From Blastocystis sp. Blastoise (Eukaryota > Sar > Bigyra > Opalinata > Blastocystidae), in the NCBI GenBank assembly GCA_039096225.1, contig JBBPEB010000026.1:591001-655000 (forward strand): a stretch of DNA of 64,000 nucleotides, in the 5' to 3' direction. The position numbers were made by a program, and so were the translations under genes. The stretch's first letter is position 1; every line of letters starts with the position of its first letter. The notes under the pieces were generated by a model. That model saw only the letters and a program-made list of their open reading frames with translations, was not told where the DNA came from and did not search any database. Positions 1-9,212 of this stretch are shown one piece after another.

Positions 1-1925
1 TTATCCGATAAAGGAAAACTAAATGTAGGATAATATGATCCATTTATATATCCAGTACATAATTTAGATGCATTTGCTTGGATTGTATCTGTATCATTTT
101 GAATAATAATATCTTTTAAGATCTTATTTTGGATATTCAATGTAGGATATTCAGCATAGAATTGTGTGTCTGCTGTTTGACAATTCAAACATAATTTCTT
201 AATAGTTTCACTTGGTTGAATCGTATCGACTGTATCTGAGAATTCTAAGAATCCTCTTAAAATACAATTATTATTAAAATTCACATATTGTTTATTTTTA
301 TCAGTATATCGTATAATAATATCTTGTATTGTATTCAAATAAGGAGACACATTAATATTCATAATATCATGAAATTCATTATTGCCTTTATAATTATTCA
401 CATTAAATGAATATAAAGAATTCTGACTATTATCTACTATATTCGATTGAGCTATTAACATTCCCTTTGGACGACTACTATCAATATTATGAATACCATA
501 ATTAATAATTTCATCATGACCTAATTTATTATAACCTAGGATTTCACCTAATTCTTGAGCTTGAGAAAAATCTATATGATAACTATCAGTATAACACTTA
601 TAATTACCATCTAAATCTAATGTATTCAAATCAACAGGTGTATCTGGTAATAATTGTTTACCATAAGATACATGCCAAGCAAAACATCCTTGTTCATCAT
701 AAACTAAATCAGGACGTATATTATGTAGAGCACCACGATACTTAAATAAGGAGTGCTCTATATCTGTAGCTGTAAATGTGAATGACGTAGAATCAGTACC
801 TTTACAAGATAAATATATTATATATCCATCCTTATTGTCCATAGTCTGAGTATCTTTGGATATACTTAAATAATCCGTATAAATTGTATTATTGATTGAA
901 CTTTCTAATAATTCATAGAATTTGTTTTCTGTGTAATTTCCAGGAGGAACAGTGAATGTAGTTTCATGAACACCATCATAACCACTCAATTGTCGAACAA
1001 TCATTGTATTATATCCATCTTCCACAAAGACTGTTCTTTTAATTCTATTTAATGTAATTTCCTCTTGAAGTGAAGTATATGTCAATGTTTCTGAATCTTC
1101 AAATAAGCCAGTGAATAATTGTTTTTCTAAACTGAGTATATTATTACTTGACCATTGGAAATAAAATTTATGTTCATCAGCTAATACACATTTCATAATT
1201 CCATTAGAACCTTGTGTTGGAACAATATAACTTGAATGATCACTCACACCATCAGTAAAGAATTCATTCAATTCATAGATTCCTGTTGATGTAACAGGAA
1301 CATTATAAGAAGTTAATTGAGGTCGATATATGGTTATAGTATCATCATCATATCTCATCATTAAACGATTAAATTTATCACCCCATTTAGCTGATACACA
1401 ACATACAGCTATCCACCAAAACTCTATATCCGTATAAGTACCTTTTGGAAAGTAAAAACCACGTCTTTTATTATAAATTGTAATTTCACAATACCAATCA
1501 TCTCTATCAATGGTTATTGTAGGGGATTCATTAATTTTGACAGTAGGATCAATATCAGGAGAATCTTTTATTACTGGTCTATCACATACATCAAAATGAC
1601 ATAGTTCTAATAATTGTGGAATGGAATAATTTTTCTGATCTAAAGTGATTGTATATACGGAACTATTACCATTGACACGAGTATTTATATATTTGAATAT
1701 TTGTGTTTTTGTGAATGTATCAAATAGAGGCACACTTTCACTACCAATTAAATTAAGATCAATATAAGAAATGATATTTTTAGTGATATCAATAGAATTC
1801 GATAAATGTATATTGAATTGATTATCAATACAACGAACATCAATAGGGACTACATGTGTTTTAATACGAGTATCCTTCTCTTCTAATGAAGTCTGTTCTT
1901 CATAATTATCATCATCAAGTTCCAT
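1..1925 (-). CDS. virus-like virion protein, C-terminus beyond window
   Basis: An open frame of 641 codons runs leftward from an ATG at 1925-1923 to the window edge with no stop, so the C-terminus is missing. I recognise no named family. The start is acidic (MELDDDNYEEQ). The middle carries a P-P-G-N-Y motif followed by a predicted helix (KFYELLESSI). A similar P-A-G-N-Y segment occurs in the 221-aa protein at 4970, so the two may be related virion components. The gene is divergent from the capsid-like gene at 1999, separated by 73 bp of almost pure A/T. There is no intron, and codon use matches the rest of the virus-like block. A penton, fibre or minor capsid role is inferred from position only. 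Confidence 0.75.
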   Translation of the reverse strand, partial: MELDDDNYEEQTSLEEKDTRIKTHVVPIDVRCIDNQFNIHLSNSIDITKNIISYIDLNLIGSESVPLFDTFTKTQIFKYINTRVNGNSSVYTITLDQKNYSIPQLLELCHFDVCDRPVIKDSPDIDPTVKINESPTITIDRDDWYCEITIYNKRRGFYFPKGTYTDIEFWWIAVCCVSAKWGDKFNRLMMRYDDDTITIYRPQLTSYNVPVTSTGIYELNEFFTDGVSDHSSYIVPTQGSNGIMKCVLADEHKFYFQWSSNNILSLEKQLFTGLFEDSETLTYTSLQEEITLNRIKRTVFVEDGYNTMIVRQLSGYDGVHETTFTVPPGNYTENKFYELLESSINNTIYTDYLSISKDTQTMDNKDGYIIYLSCKGTDSTSFTFTATDIEHSLFKYRGALHNIRPDLVYDEQGCFAWHVSYGKQLLPDTPVDLNTLDLDGNYKCYTDSYHIDFSQAQELGEILGYNKLGHDEIINYGIHNIDSSRPKGMLIAQSNIVDNSQNSLYSFNVNNYKGNNEFHDIMNINVSPYLNTIQDIIIRYTDKNKQYVNFNNNCILRGFLEFSDTVDTIQPSETIKKLCLNCQTADTQFYAEYPTLNIQNKILKDIIIQNDTDTIQANASKLCTGYINGSYYPTFSFPLSD

Positions 1926-1998
1926 ATTTTCTAATTTATTAAATTATAATTTATATTAATTTTATTTTATTTATTAATATTTTTTTTATTAAAAAAAA

Positions 1999-3471
1999 AT
2001 GAGAATCTTAAGAATTAAAGATAATATTCCTATTCAAAGCAATACTGATATTCTATCTAGTCCTTATATCTTTCAATATCATTGGACTAATGTGGATAAT
2101 ACTTATATCAATTTCAATCAATCCTATTTGGATCTTACTGTCAAAGCAACTGTAACAGATAAAGCTGGACCAGTTTCTGTTTATTTAGATGAAACAGGTA
2201 CTTCTGCTAGTTTCACCTATGATCAATTATGTCAATATTTCTTGGATCAATTAGTTCAAAAAGCTAATATTTATTCTATTATTGATACTACTGATATTGA
2301 AATGGTTTATACATTACCTGATGGATCTGATCGTGCTTTAAAATATGAAGAAAATTGTACACATGCTTCACGTGGTCGTAAAATGATATTATTAAAAGAT
2401 ATTAGTAAAAATGATTTAGAAAAATCTATGTATGGTGAAGATTTATCTGCAGATACTTATGAATTGAATTCTATTCGTTATATACGTGCACATCCAAATG
2501 AATCTATTCATATTGCTATTCCTTTATATCTTATTAGTGGTTTAGGTGTTGATGGAGATTCTTTAATATTAACTAAACATTTCAATATGTTATTTAGAAC
2601 TAGTACTATTGAATCATTAATTGATAATAAAATGAGTATTTATTTCAAGAATGGTACTGCTACCAAAACTACCGAATGGTTACATTTAGATGATGAAAAA
2701 TGGTTTAGTACATTCAAGATTGAATCAGCTACTATGAATTTAATGACTTATAAAGATATTCAGTTCCAATCGAATGAATTATATAAAACTATACCTACAT
2801 GTATTCAAGTCGATTATCAAAATACAAGAATAACTAGTGATCATTTCAATATCAATAGAGCTTTACCATTTATACCTGAATATATATTATACTGGTTTAC
2901 AAATGGGTATAGTTCAACAACTATTAGTAATGTAGCTAGTCCATCTGTATGGCCTAAATATCAAAGTTGTTTGATTGGTGATGTTCAAATGTTCCCTCAA
3001 ACTGAATTCCCTACTCAAATGTATTATCATAATCTTACTACTAAAGGTCATGTCTTCAATAATGAAGAAACTGCTAGTTTATCTTGTCCTAATAAAAATC
3101 TATATTGTTTATGGGCTGATAATTCAAATCCTGAAACTATTCTTAAATATGATGAATGGATTAAACATCCTATTTATATTATTCCAACTAAAGCATTAAT
3201 GAATATCCAATCAGATAGTGGTATAGAAATGAATTTTGATTGTAATCTAGATGTCCATGATATTGAATATGGTCATGCTGATTCATCTACTGTTCCTGAT
3301 GGATATACATGTACATATAATGAAACTACTAAAATATGGACACCTGATACTGGTGCTTCTTATAGTGTAGCTTCTCATGCTGGTATTTATAAACATATTA
3401 ATACTGAACTAGATGAGAAGCATCCTTATACATTACATATGATTGCTGTACGTAGTGTACGTGATATTTAA
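1999..3471 (+). CDS. capsid-like protein, copy 1
   Basis: This is a 490-aa intron-free protein without a signal peptide or membrane segment. It aligns by eye over its whole length with the 407-aa product at 3648. Shared blocks are SPYIFQY/QPYPFEF, NIYSIID (both), RKMILLKDISKNDLEKSMYG/RKFVTIKELSKDEIDKSMYS, IPLYLISGLG/IPLSLITGLG, PQTEFPT/PKTDFPT, HPIYIIP/QPIYIFP and a C-terminal VRD. Early beta-strand blocks, an IPL-hydrophobic block and a conserved C-terminus would suit a jelly-roll capsid protein, as would two copies next to a packaging ATPase. This copy is longer because of insertions near residues 55-85 and at the C-terminus. Capsid function is inferred; no signature motif proves it. It lacks the TTGTTTTGTT box found before the other rightward genes. 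Confidence 0.75.
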   Translation: MRILRIKDNIPIQSNTDILSSPYIFQYHWTNVDNTYINFNQSYLDLTVKATVTDKAGPVSVYLDETGTSASFTYDQLCQYFLDQLVQKANIYSIIDTTDIEMVYTLPDGSDRALKYEENCTHASRGRKMILLKDISKNDLEKSMYGEDLSADTYELNSIRYIRAHPNESIHIAIPLYLISGLGVDGDSLILTKHFNMLFRTSTIESLIDNKMSIYFKNGTATKTTEWLHLDDEKWFSTFKIESATMNLMTYKDIQFQSNELYKTIPTCIQVDYQNTRITSDHFNINRALPFIPEYILYWFTNGYSSTTISNVASPSVWPKYQSCLIGDVQMFPQTEFPTQMYYHNLTTKGHVFNNEETASLSCPNKNLYCLWADNSNPETILKYDEWIKHPIYIIPTKALMNIQSDSGIEMNFDCNLDVHDIEYGHADSSTVPDGYTCTYNETTKIWTPDTGASYSVASHAGIYKHINTELDEKHPYTLHMIAVRSVRDI

Positions 3472-3546
3472 ATTTAATATTTCTTACTTACTATTCTTAA
3501 CGTTAACTTGTTTAATTAATTCTATTCTATTCTATAATAAAATCAT

Positions 3547-3556
3547 TTGTTTTGTT
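3547..3556 (+). promoter_or_regulatory. virus-like box TTGTTTTGTT
   Basis: Exact 10-bp box 91 bp before the ATG at 3648, within an A/T-rich intergenic spacer of 176 bp. It is inferred to be a promoter or start-site element. Confidence 0.55.
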
Positions 3557-3647
3557 ATAAAAATTAAAATTAATTAATAATTATAAAATATTATTATTAT
3601 TTTATTTTTATTTTGTTAAAAAAAATACATAAACAATAATTACTAAC

Positions 3648-4871
3648 ATGGAAGGATTCCCAAGACAATTCTTACCTTCAAAGGCAAATCAAACTATTAA
3701 ACCTGTACAAATTCCTATTCTAGTTTCTACAAGTCAAGATTTATTAAATCAACCTTATCCATTTGAATTCTTATATAATTCAGTGGATAGCCCTTATATT
3801 GATTTCAGTAATTCATTCTTAGAACTGAATTTCAATATTACTGGTACTAGAGACAAAAATTCAACATCTTCAGTTGTACAACATTCTAATATCTATAGTA
3901 TTATTGATAAAATTACTACAGATCTTACGTTTGTATCTCCTACGGGTCAAGATATTCTTATTAATTATTCTGAATCTTCTATTGAATCCAGTAAAGCAAG
4001 AAAATTTGTTACTATTAAAGAATTAAGTAAAGATGAAATTGATAAATCTATGTATAGTATGACAGAATGCTTATATAATAACACGTTGAGTAGTATTGCT
4101 GGAATGGAAATGAAAGAAAAAGCTCAAGTTATTATTCCTTTATCTCTTATTACTGGTCTTGGTACATTTGATTGTGCTATTAAAGTAAAATCTTTGAAGA
4201 TGCAATTCGTTACAAATTATTTAAAGAATCTATTTACCGGTACCACTGTAATCACTGCATTGAAATTTGATCGTGTTTATATTCATCTTCAACAAATTTA
4301 TGATATTAATTTTGGTAATGATCCACGTGCTTTGATTAAATGTATTCCTAATAATTGTCAGATATCTGCATTCACTACACCTGTTTATTCACAAGCATCA
4401 GTATCAGGTACACCAACTCCACAACAATTCTTATCCAATAGAAGTGTTGTTTTCGTACCTGATTATTGTATGTTATACTTCACAAATCAAGAGAAGAGCA
4501 TGATTCCTATTAAAACTGAATTATTAAAATCATGTCAATTCCAAATTGGTGGTCAAAATATCTTACCAAAGACGGATTTCCCTACTACGTATAAAACAAC
4601 GAATCCATCACAAATTATTCCTAATGCTATGCTTTATAATACTTGGAGATGTAATAGTCATCCTCAATCTCCTTTAAACGGTGAAAAGTGGTATGAACAA
4701 CCTATTTATATATTCCCTATTTCAAGTGTTGTTGATGTCAATACGCGTAGTGGTTGTGAAGTTAATATCTCATTATTAACTGAATATACTGGTGGAACTG
4801 TTACTGGTCCTTATACTTTATATGCTCATTTTATATTTGTTAAATTTGTTAGAGATGGTGCTACCAATTAA
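3648..4871 (+). CDS. capsid-like protein, copy 2
   Basis: A 407-aa intron-free paralogue of the product at 1999, sharing seven collinear blocks including NIYSIID, a SMY block and IYxxP near the C-terminus. It has no signal peptide or transmembrane helix. It is the more compact copy and may represent the core fold. The N-terminal strand region (PYIDFSNSFLELNF) followed by hydrophobic strands is the kind of layout seen in double-jelly-roll capsid proteins. That assignment rests on layout and neighbourhood, not on a diagnostic motif. Tandem copies could give two capsomer types, or a major and a minor capsid protein. Confidence 0.75.
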   Translation: MEGFPRQFLPSKANQTIKPVQIPILVSTSQDLLNQPYPFEFLYNSVDSPYIDFSNSFLELNFNITGTRDKNSTSSVVQHSNIYSIIDKITTDLTFVSPTGQDILINYSESSIESSKARKFVTIKELSKDEIDKSMYSMTECLYNNTLSSIAGMEMKEKAQVIIPLSLITGLGTFDCAIKVKSLKMQFVTNYLKNLFTGTTVITALKFDRVYIHLQQIYDINFGNDPRALIKCIPNNCQISAFTTPVYSQASVSGTPTPQQFLSNRSVVFVPDYCMLYFTNQEKSMIPIKTELLKSCQFQIGGQNILPKTDFPTTYKTTNPSQIIPNAMLYNTWRCNSHPQSPLNGEKWYEQPIYIFPISSVVDVNTRSGCEVNISLLTEYTGGTVTGPYTLYAHFIFVKFVRDGATN

Positions 4872-4928
4872 TTTATTTATTTGATATTTTTATTATTTGT
4901 ATCAACTTTATATTATTCTAAAAAAATA

Positions 4929-4938
4929 TTGTTTTGTT
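4929..4938 (+). promoter_or_regulatory. virus-like box TTGTTTTGTT
   Basis: Exact box 31 bp before the ATG at 4970, in the 98-bp gap after the second capsid-like gene. Confidence 0.55.
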
Positions 4939-4969
4939 TATAATTTCATAATTAATTCATTTAATAAAA

Positions 4970-5635
4970 ATGACATCAATATCTCATCTAAGTAAAATTA
5001 CAAGTCAAATCTGTCATGAACAATTCAATTATACTTTGGATTTAGTAGGTAAAAATATTACTCATATCAATACATTAGTGAATACAAGTGATATCATTAA
5101 TATCCCATCTTTCAGAATAACTGAAAATAATGCAACAGCACATACATTTCCAGCTGGTAACTATTCATTGGAAGAATTCTTTGAGAAATTAATTGAACTT
5201 GGTAAGAAGATGACAATATCTGTATCTGGACAAACGAGTGCATTCTATTATGATAAAGAAACAAAAACATTTGGTACGTATAGTGGATTCAGAAGAAGTC
5301 TTAGTAATAAAGAATTCTTTTATTATTTAGGATTAGATGATGAATACTTTAATACACCAATTACTTACAGTGATGAATATATATCTAATAATATTTCATG
5401 GTATAAGATCTATATGTTACGTGTGTATTGTGATATTATTAATAAAGATAATGATTTGATTTCTATTCCTTTATATGCTAAACAAGGATTTGATAATACA
5501 TTTGCTTTAAGTGATTTATCTATTCCATGTATTGATGGTAAATATACAGATATCCAATGGGAAATATATGATCAATTAAATAATCCAATTGATTTATCAA
5601 ATACAAATCTTTATATATACTTTACTGCATCTTAA
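4970..5635 (+). CDS. small virion-like protein with P-x-G-N-Y motif
   Basis: This 221-aa protein is predicted to be rich in beta strands and has no membrane segment. Residues about 60-75 read F-P-A-G-N-Y-S followed by a short helix (EEFFEKLIEL) and a strand pair. The same arrangement occurs inside the leftward protein at 1-1925. The C-terminus is again strand-rich (NLYIYFTAS). The gene sits between the capsid-like pair and the packaging ATPase, the usual place for a minor capsid or vertex protein. That role is inferred. The product is not recognised by name. Confidence 0.7.
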   Translation: MTSISHLSKITSQICHEQFNYTLDLVGKNITHINTLVNTSDIINIPSFRITENNATAHTFPAGNYSLEEFFEKLIELGKKMTISVSGQTSAFYYDKETKTFGTYSGFRRSLSNKEFFYYLGLDDEYFNTPITYSDEYISNNISWYKIYMLRVYCDIINKDNDLISIPLYAKQGFDNTFALSDLSIPCIDGKYTDIQWEIYDQLNNPIDLSNTNLYIYFTAS

Positions 5636-5676
5636 TAAAATCATTTATTTATCTTTAACTTATCATTAATTATTTT

Positions 5677-5686
5677 TTGTTTTGTT
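5677..5686 (+). promoter_or_regulatory. virus-like box TTGTTTTGTT
   Basis: Exact box 18 bp before the ATG at 5705. Confidence 0.55.
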
Positions 5687-5704
5687 GATTAAAATCATAT
5701 AAAA

Positions 5705-6742
5705 ATGGTGAATAAAATAAATCCATTAAAAGAAACACGTAAAGGATGTGGAGTCTTAGAATTTAAATATGGAAAATCACATCATAAAACATATGAATCA
5801 AAATTTATATTGATTATTGCAAGAACATTCTCAGGAAAATCTTTCTTAACTGTGAATCTCTTATGTTCTATGGATCTTAAAAATAAATATAAACAAGTCA
5901 CAGTAATTTGTCCTGATGCATCCAATAAGAATGAATGTTATACATCCTTTCAAGATATTTGTGAACATGCTGGAATTGATTATAAATGGTATGATTCTGT
6001 AGATGATAAATTTAAAAAGATTAAAACTGTTGATGAATTAGTCAATACATATAAATTACCAGAACATAATTTTATTGTATTGGATGATATCTATCCATTA
6101 TCTAGACAAACCAAACAATTGATTGTATCTATATTATCTAAAGGTCGTCATTATAAACAGAATGCTATTATATGTCTTCAAAGTCATACAGATGTCACGA
6201 ATCAATCTATATTAAGTCAAGTATCTCATTTCTTTATTAATAGTCAAATCTTAAAACGTGATCCTGGATTCTTACCAGATAAATTAAAGATTATGCCATC
6301 GAATCTAAATGAAATTCTTACAGATGAAGAATTAATGAATGATCCACATCAATTCTTTATGTTAAAACAAGGTAGTGATGATTTAACGATATGGACAAAT
6401 CCTGATTGTGGTAGTAAACAGAATGTATATAAGATGGTAAAGAAACGGAAATGGACAGAAGAAGATAGTGAAAAAGAGAAACGAGAAGAACAAGGTGAAG
6501 TATCAGGTAGTGGTATTAAACGTCCTAATGAACATATATCTACATATGAAAAGAAAATGAAGAAGTTTTTACCTGTTGAAGAAGAAGTCTCATTGAAAGG
6601 TATTGAACGAGATGAAAAAGATAAACCTAAAGAATCCATCTTACAAATCATACAAGATCAAATCATACAAGATAGTCAACGACGCATTTTCAATCCTTAT
6701 TTAAATAAAAAACATTATTCTGGTTATCCTTCTTTTCATTAA
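5705..6742 (+). CDS. FtsK/HerA (A32-like) genome-packaging ATPase
   Basis: A 345-aa P-loop ATPase of the kind that pumps DNA into capsids of eukaryotic dsDNA viruses. The Walker A region is ARTFSGKS at residues 39-46; the usual first Gly is replaced by Ala, but the GKS end is intact. Walker B is FIVLDDI at about 123-129, preceded by hydrophobic residues. A following segment (GRHYKQNAIICLQSH) matches the strand-plus-Gln sensor region of this family, and FFINSQ lies on the next strand. After about residue 235 comes a charged, low-complexity tail with a G-S-G-I motif and many Lys and Glu, beyond the usual catalytic core. Its place next to capsid-like genes fits DNA packaging. Family assignment is fairly secure; activity with the altered Walker A is not. 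Confidence 0.85.
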   Translation: MVNKINPLKETRKGCGVLEFKYGKSHHKTYESKFILIIARTFSGKSFLTVNLLCSMDLKNKYKQVTVICPDASNKNECYTSFQDICEHAGIDYKWYDSVDDKFKKIKTVDELVNTYKLPEHNFIVLDDIYPLSRQTKQLIVSILSKGRHYKQNAIICLQSHTDVTNQSILSQVSHFFINSQILKRDPGFLPDKLKIMPSNLNEILTDEELMNDPHQFFMLKQGSDDLTIWTNPDCGSKQNVYKMVKKRKWTEEDSEKEKREEQGEVSGSGIKRPNEHISTYEKKMKKFLPVEEEVSLKGIERDEKDKPKESILQIIQDQIIQDSQRRIFNPYLNKKHYSGYPSFH

Positions 6743-6785
6743 TTTTTTTATATTTTAATTTGTTAAATAAACCATAATTATTTTA

Positions 6786-6795
6786 TTGTTTTGTT
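6786..6795 (+). promoter_or_regulatory. virus-like box TTGTTTTGTT abutting a start codon
   Basis: Exact box whose last base directly precedes the ATG at 6796. If it marks the transcription start region, this mRNA would have little or no 5' leader. Confidence 0.5.
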
Positions 6796-7833
6796 ATGAG
6801 TTCAATTACAAAAAGATATTTAAAACAAAATTGTGATCCACGATTATTTGGAGGATCACCACCAAAATCAAATAGACGTGATCTTTATCATAAACGTTAT
6901 GTAAGATATGGAGGAACTGGTTTTGAAGAAATTGTTAGACAACAAACTAGAGATGCTGATTGGGCTGACTTTAAAAATGGTGTCTATACTGCATTACCTA
7001 TTTTAGGTACATTAGGAGCATTTGCTGGATATAATTATTATCAGAAACGTAAAGAACAAAAACGTCAAGAAAAAGCAAAAGAAGAAAAGAAAAGACAATT
7101 TGAAGAACATATTGAAGATGCTAATAGAGATGATGAATTATATAACGATGATGCTACTTATCAACCAAAGAGAATAACAAGAAAAATGATGGCTGATGAT
7201 GATAAAGATTATAATAATGCAAATCTTGAAGATGAAAATTATGATGATATATTTGGTCAAGGTATACATAGAAGGCATCAGAAACATCGTAAAGAACATG
7301 GGAGTCACCGAGAAAAAGAAAAGAAAACAAGTAAATTCGTAACTCCTCAAATAAGAATTATTGCTAAGAAGGCTATTCGTTCTAATAATATAAAGTCTAA
7401 TAAGAAGAAATTACAAGATATTAAAGAACGATTACCTAAAAATGATGAGCATGTGTCTGTACGTGATATTGTTAATGTCGTTATCGATAAAGAATATCCT
7501 ATGGATCCAAAACAAAAGCATTCTATTATTGCGAATACTGCTATTAAAACTATTAAAACGATTGTTCCTATTGTAGTGAATGCATTAAAATACTATTATC
7601 CTTCTCTTGGTATCCCTATTGATTTCGCTTATAATATGATTACTACCGATGATGATAAGAAACGTAAAGAAACTGCTGATAACTATTTTAAAAATCCTAG
7701 TGGAAGTGGTGTTACAAAAGAGAATGCTGAACGTTGTGGTGGTGCTCTTGTCAACTCTACATCCTTTGATACTACTACTAATTTAATTATTAATCTTGTT
7801 CAATTCTTCTTAAAAAAATTCCATTTAAATTAA
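6796..7833 (+). CDS. basic virion-like protein with hydrophobic segment
   Basis: This 345-aa protein is not recognised by name. Residues about 63-80 form a short hydrophobic, Gly-rich stretch (ALPILGTLGAFAGYNYY) that could insert in a membrane. It is followed by a long Lys/Arg/Glu helix, then an acidic patch, a His/Arg-rich stretch and a second hydrophobic region (IKTIVPIVVNAL) near residue 260. Short Gly motifs punctuate it: LFGGS near residue 18, IFGQGI near 155, SGSGV near 300 and CGGA near 316. These resemble the cleavage-site style of adenain-type virion proteases. A DNA-binding core or inner membrane-active virion protein is possible. Confidence 0.65.
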   Translation: MSSITKRYLKQNCDPRLFGGSPPKSNRRDLYHKRYVRYGGTGFEEIVRQQTRDADWADFKNGVYTALPILGTLGAFAGYNYYQKRKEQKRQEKAKEEKKRQFEEHIEDANRDDELYNDDATYQPKRITRKMMADDDKDYNNANLEDENYDDIFGQGIHRRHQKHRKEHGSHREKEKKTSKFVTPQIRIIAKKAIRSNNIKSNKKKLQDIKERLPKNDEHVSVRDIVNVVIDKEYPMDPKQKHSIIANTAIKTIKTIVPIVVNALKYYYPSLGIPIDFAYNMITTDDDKKRKETADNYFKNPSGSGVTKENAERCGGALVNSTSFDTTTNLIINLVQFFLKKFHLN

Positions 7834-7867
7834 TTATTTTAACTTTTATTATTTCATAATTAATTAT

Positions 7868-7877
7868 TTGTTTTGTT
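7868..7877 (+). promoter_or_regulatory. virus-like box TTGTTTTGTT
   Basis: Exact box 32 bp before the ATG at 7910. Confidence 0.55.
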
Positions 7878-7909
7878 ATATAATTATTTTTAAATTAATA
7901 CAATAAATA

Positions 7910-9088
7910 ATGCAAAGTAATTTAGGAGATAGTGTAACTCTCTATGATATTTTATCAAGAAATCAGAAAAAACAATCTTGGGATCCATGGTTACCCAATT
8001 CATATATTTGTCAAGATGAACAACCAGTACAACCATTAGCACATGATCCTAATGCACAAGGATCTATGTATAGTTCAATGGCAGTTCAAGCATTAAGAAA
8101 TCATGGTCAATCACCTGAAGATATGTTTATAGCTACTATGAATTCAGCTAAAGCTAATGGAGATACTGCAAGATATTCATCAATGTTATCTCAATGGCAA
8201 ACGAATTATGGTGTACCTACTACAAGTAAGATATGGTATGATGCTAGTAATCCTAATAATTATCAATATGAAACATTATTATCTTCAATAAAAGGCTTAA
8301 ATGGATTGAATTCAGAAGCATATAAACAGAATAAAGAGAATTATGAATTCTATTCAAATGCTCAAAAAGATATGTATGATCAATTAAATAATATTTCATA
8401 TCAAATTAAAACCAATAATGATGACATTCATGCTGAAGCAGCTTCAATGAAACAAAATATGACTAGTAATTATGAAAATCTACATAAAGATAACGAATAT
8501 TTGAACTCAAAGATGGATACATATGAAAATAATCGTCAATCAGATAATAATATTACAAACTCTAAAATGGATACATATGAAAATAATCGTAAAAAAGATG
8601 TTAACAATACAAATTCAAAGATGGATAAATATGAAAATAATTGTCATCAAGACTATAACAATACACAATCTAGAATGGATAAATATGAAAAGAATCGTCA
8701 AAATGATACTAATAAAACAAACGCTAAGATGGATAATTATGAGAGTAACCGTAAAAAAGATGCCAAAGCATTTGAAGATAAGATGGATGAACAAGGTATG
8801 CATTATGATATTGTTGAAAGTGGTATACCATTCACAATTTATGTTAATGGTAAGAACTCAAAAGTAATATGTAATAATCCAGAGTTTAAAGATCAGGTAT
8901 TCATTCTTAAAGATGAAAAAATTTATGTTAGATCAGCTGAAAAGTCAGGCTATATATATAAAACGTACGGAACAATGCCACTTGATGAATTCATTATCAA
9001 ATATAATGAAGGTTTATTTAATGAAAATAAGGCACTTCCTGATAAAGAACATAGTGGATTAAGAAATCAGCAAAACGATGAAACTTAA
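7910..9088 (+). CDS. coiled-coil repeat protein, possible fibre or tail component
   Basis: A 392-aa intron-free protein in three parts. Residues 1-130 are globular and rich in Asn, Gln and Ser. Residues about 130-290 are a long helical region ending in five 18-residue repeats, each starting near S-K-M-D-x-Y-E. Residues 295-392 form a small globular C-terminus rich in strands (GIPFTIYVNGKNSKVICNN). A shaft of regular repeats ending in a compact head resembles fibre or spike proteins, but I find no homologue by eye. No signal peptide or membrane helix is visible. Confidence 0.7.
   Translation: MQSNLGDSVTLYDILSRNQKKQSWDPWLPNSYICQDEQPVQPLAHDPNAQGSMYSSMAVQALRNHGQSPEDMFIATMNSAKANGDTARYSSMLSQWQTNYGVPTTSKIWYDASNPNNYQYETLLSSIKGLNGLNSEAYKQNKENYEFYSNAQKDMYDQLNNISYQIKTNNDDIHAEAASMKQNMTSNYENLHKDNEYLNSKMDTYENNRQSDNNITNSKMDTYENNRKKDVNNTNSKMDKYENNCHQDYNNTQSRMDKYEKNRQNDTNKTNAKMDNYESNRKKDAKAFEDKMDEQGMHYDIVESGIPFTIYVNGKNSKVICNNPEFKDQVFILKDEKIYVRSAEKSGYIYKTYGTMPLDEFIIKYNEGLFNENKALPDKEHSGLRNQQNDET
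8504..8773 (+). repeat. five in-frame 54-bp repeats
   Basis: Five head-to-tail 54-bp units encode 18-residue repeats with consensus N-S-K-M-D-x-Y-E-N-N-R, then a polar stretch ending N-x-T. Units start at 8504, 8558, 8612, 8666 and 8720. Copies differ at several codons, so the array is not a fresh expansion. Confidence 0.85.
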
Positions 9089-9171
9089 TAGACTATATTA
9101 TATTTACTTATTTATGCAATATTATGTTTGCCATTTAAATTATAATTTTGTTAATATATATATATATATTT

Positions 9172-9181
9172 TTGTTTTGTT
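9172..9181 (+). promoter_or_regulatory. virus-like box TTGTTTTGTT
   Basis: Exact box 31 bp before the ATG at 9213, directly after a short (TA)n run. Confidence 0.55.
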
Positions 9182-9212
9182 TTAAAAATCATAATTATTT
9201 TATTAAACTAAA

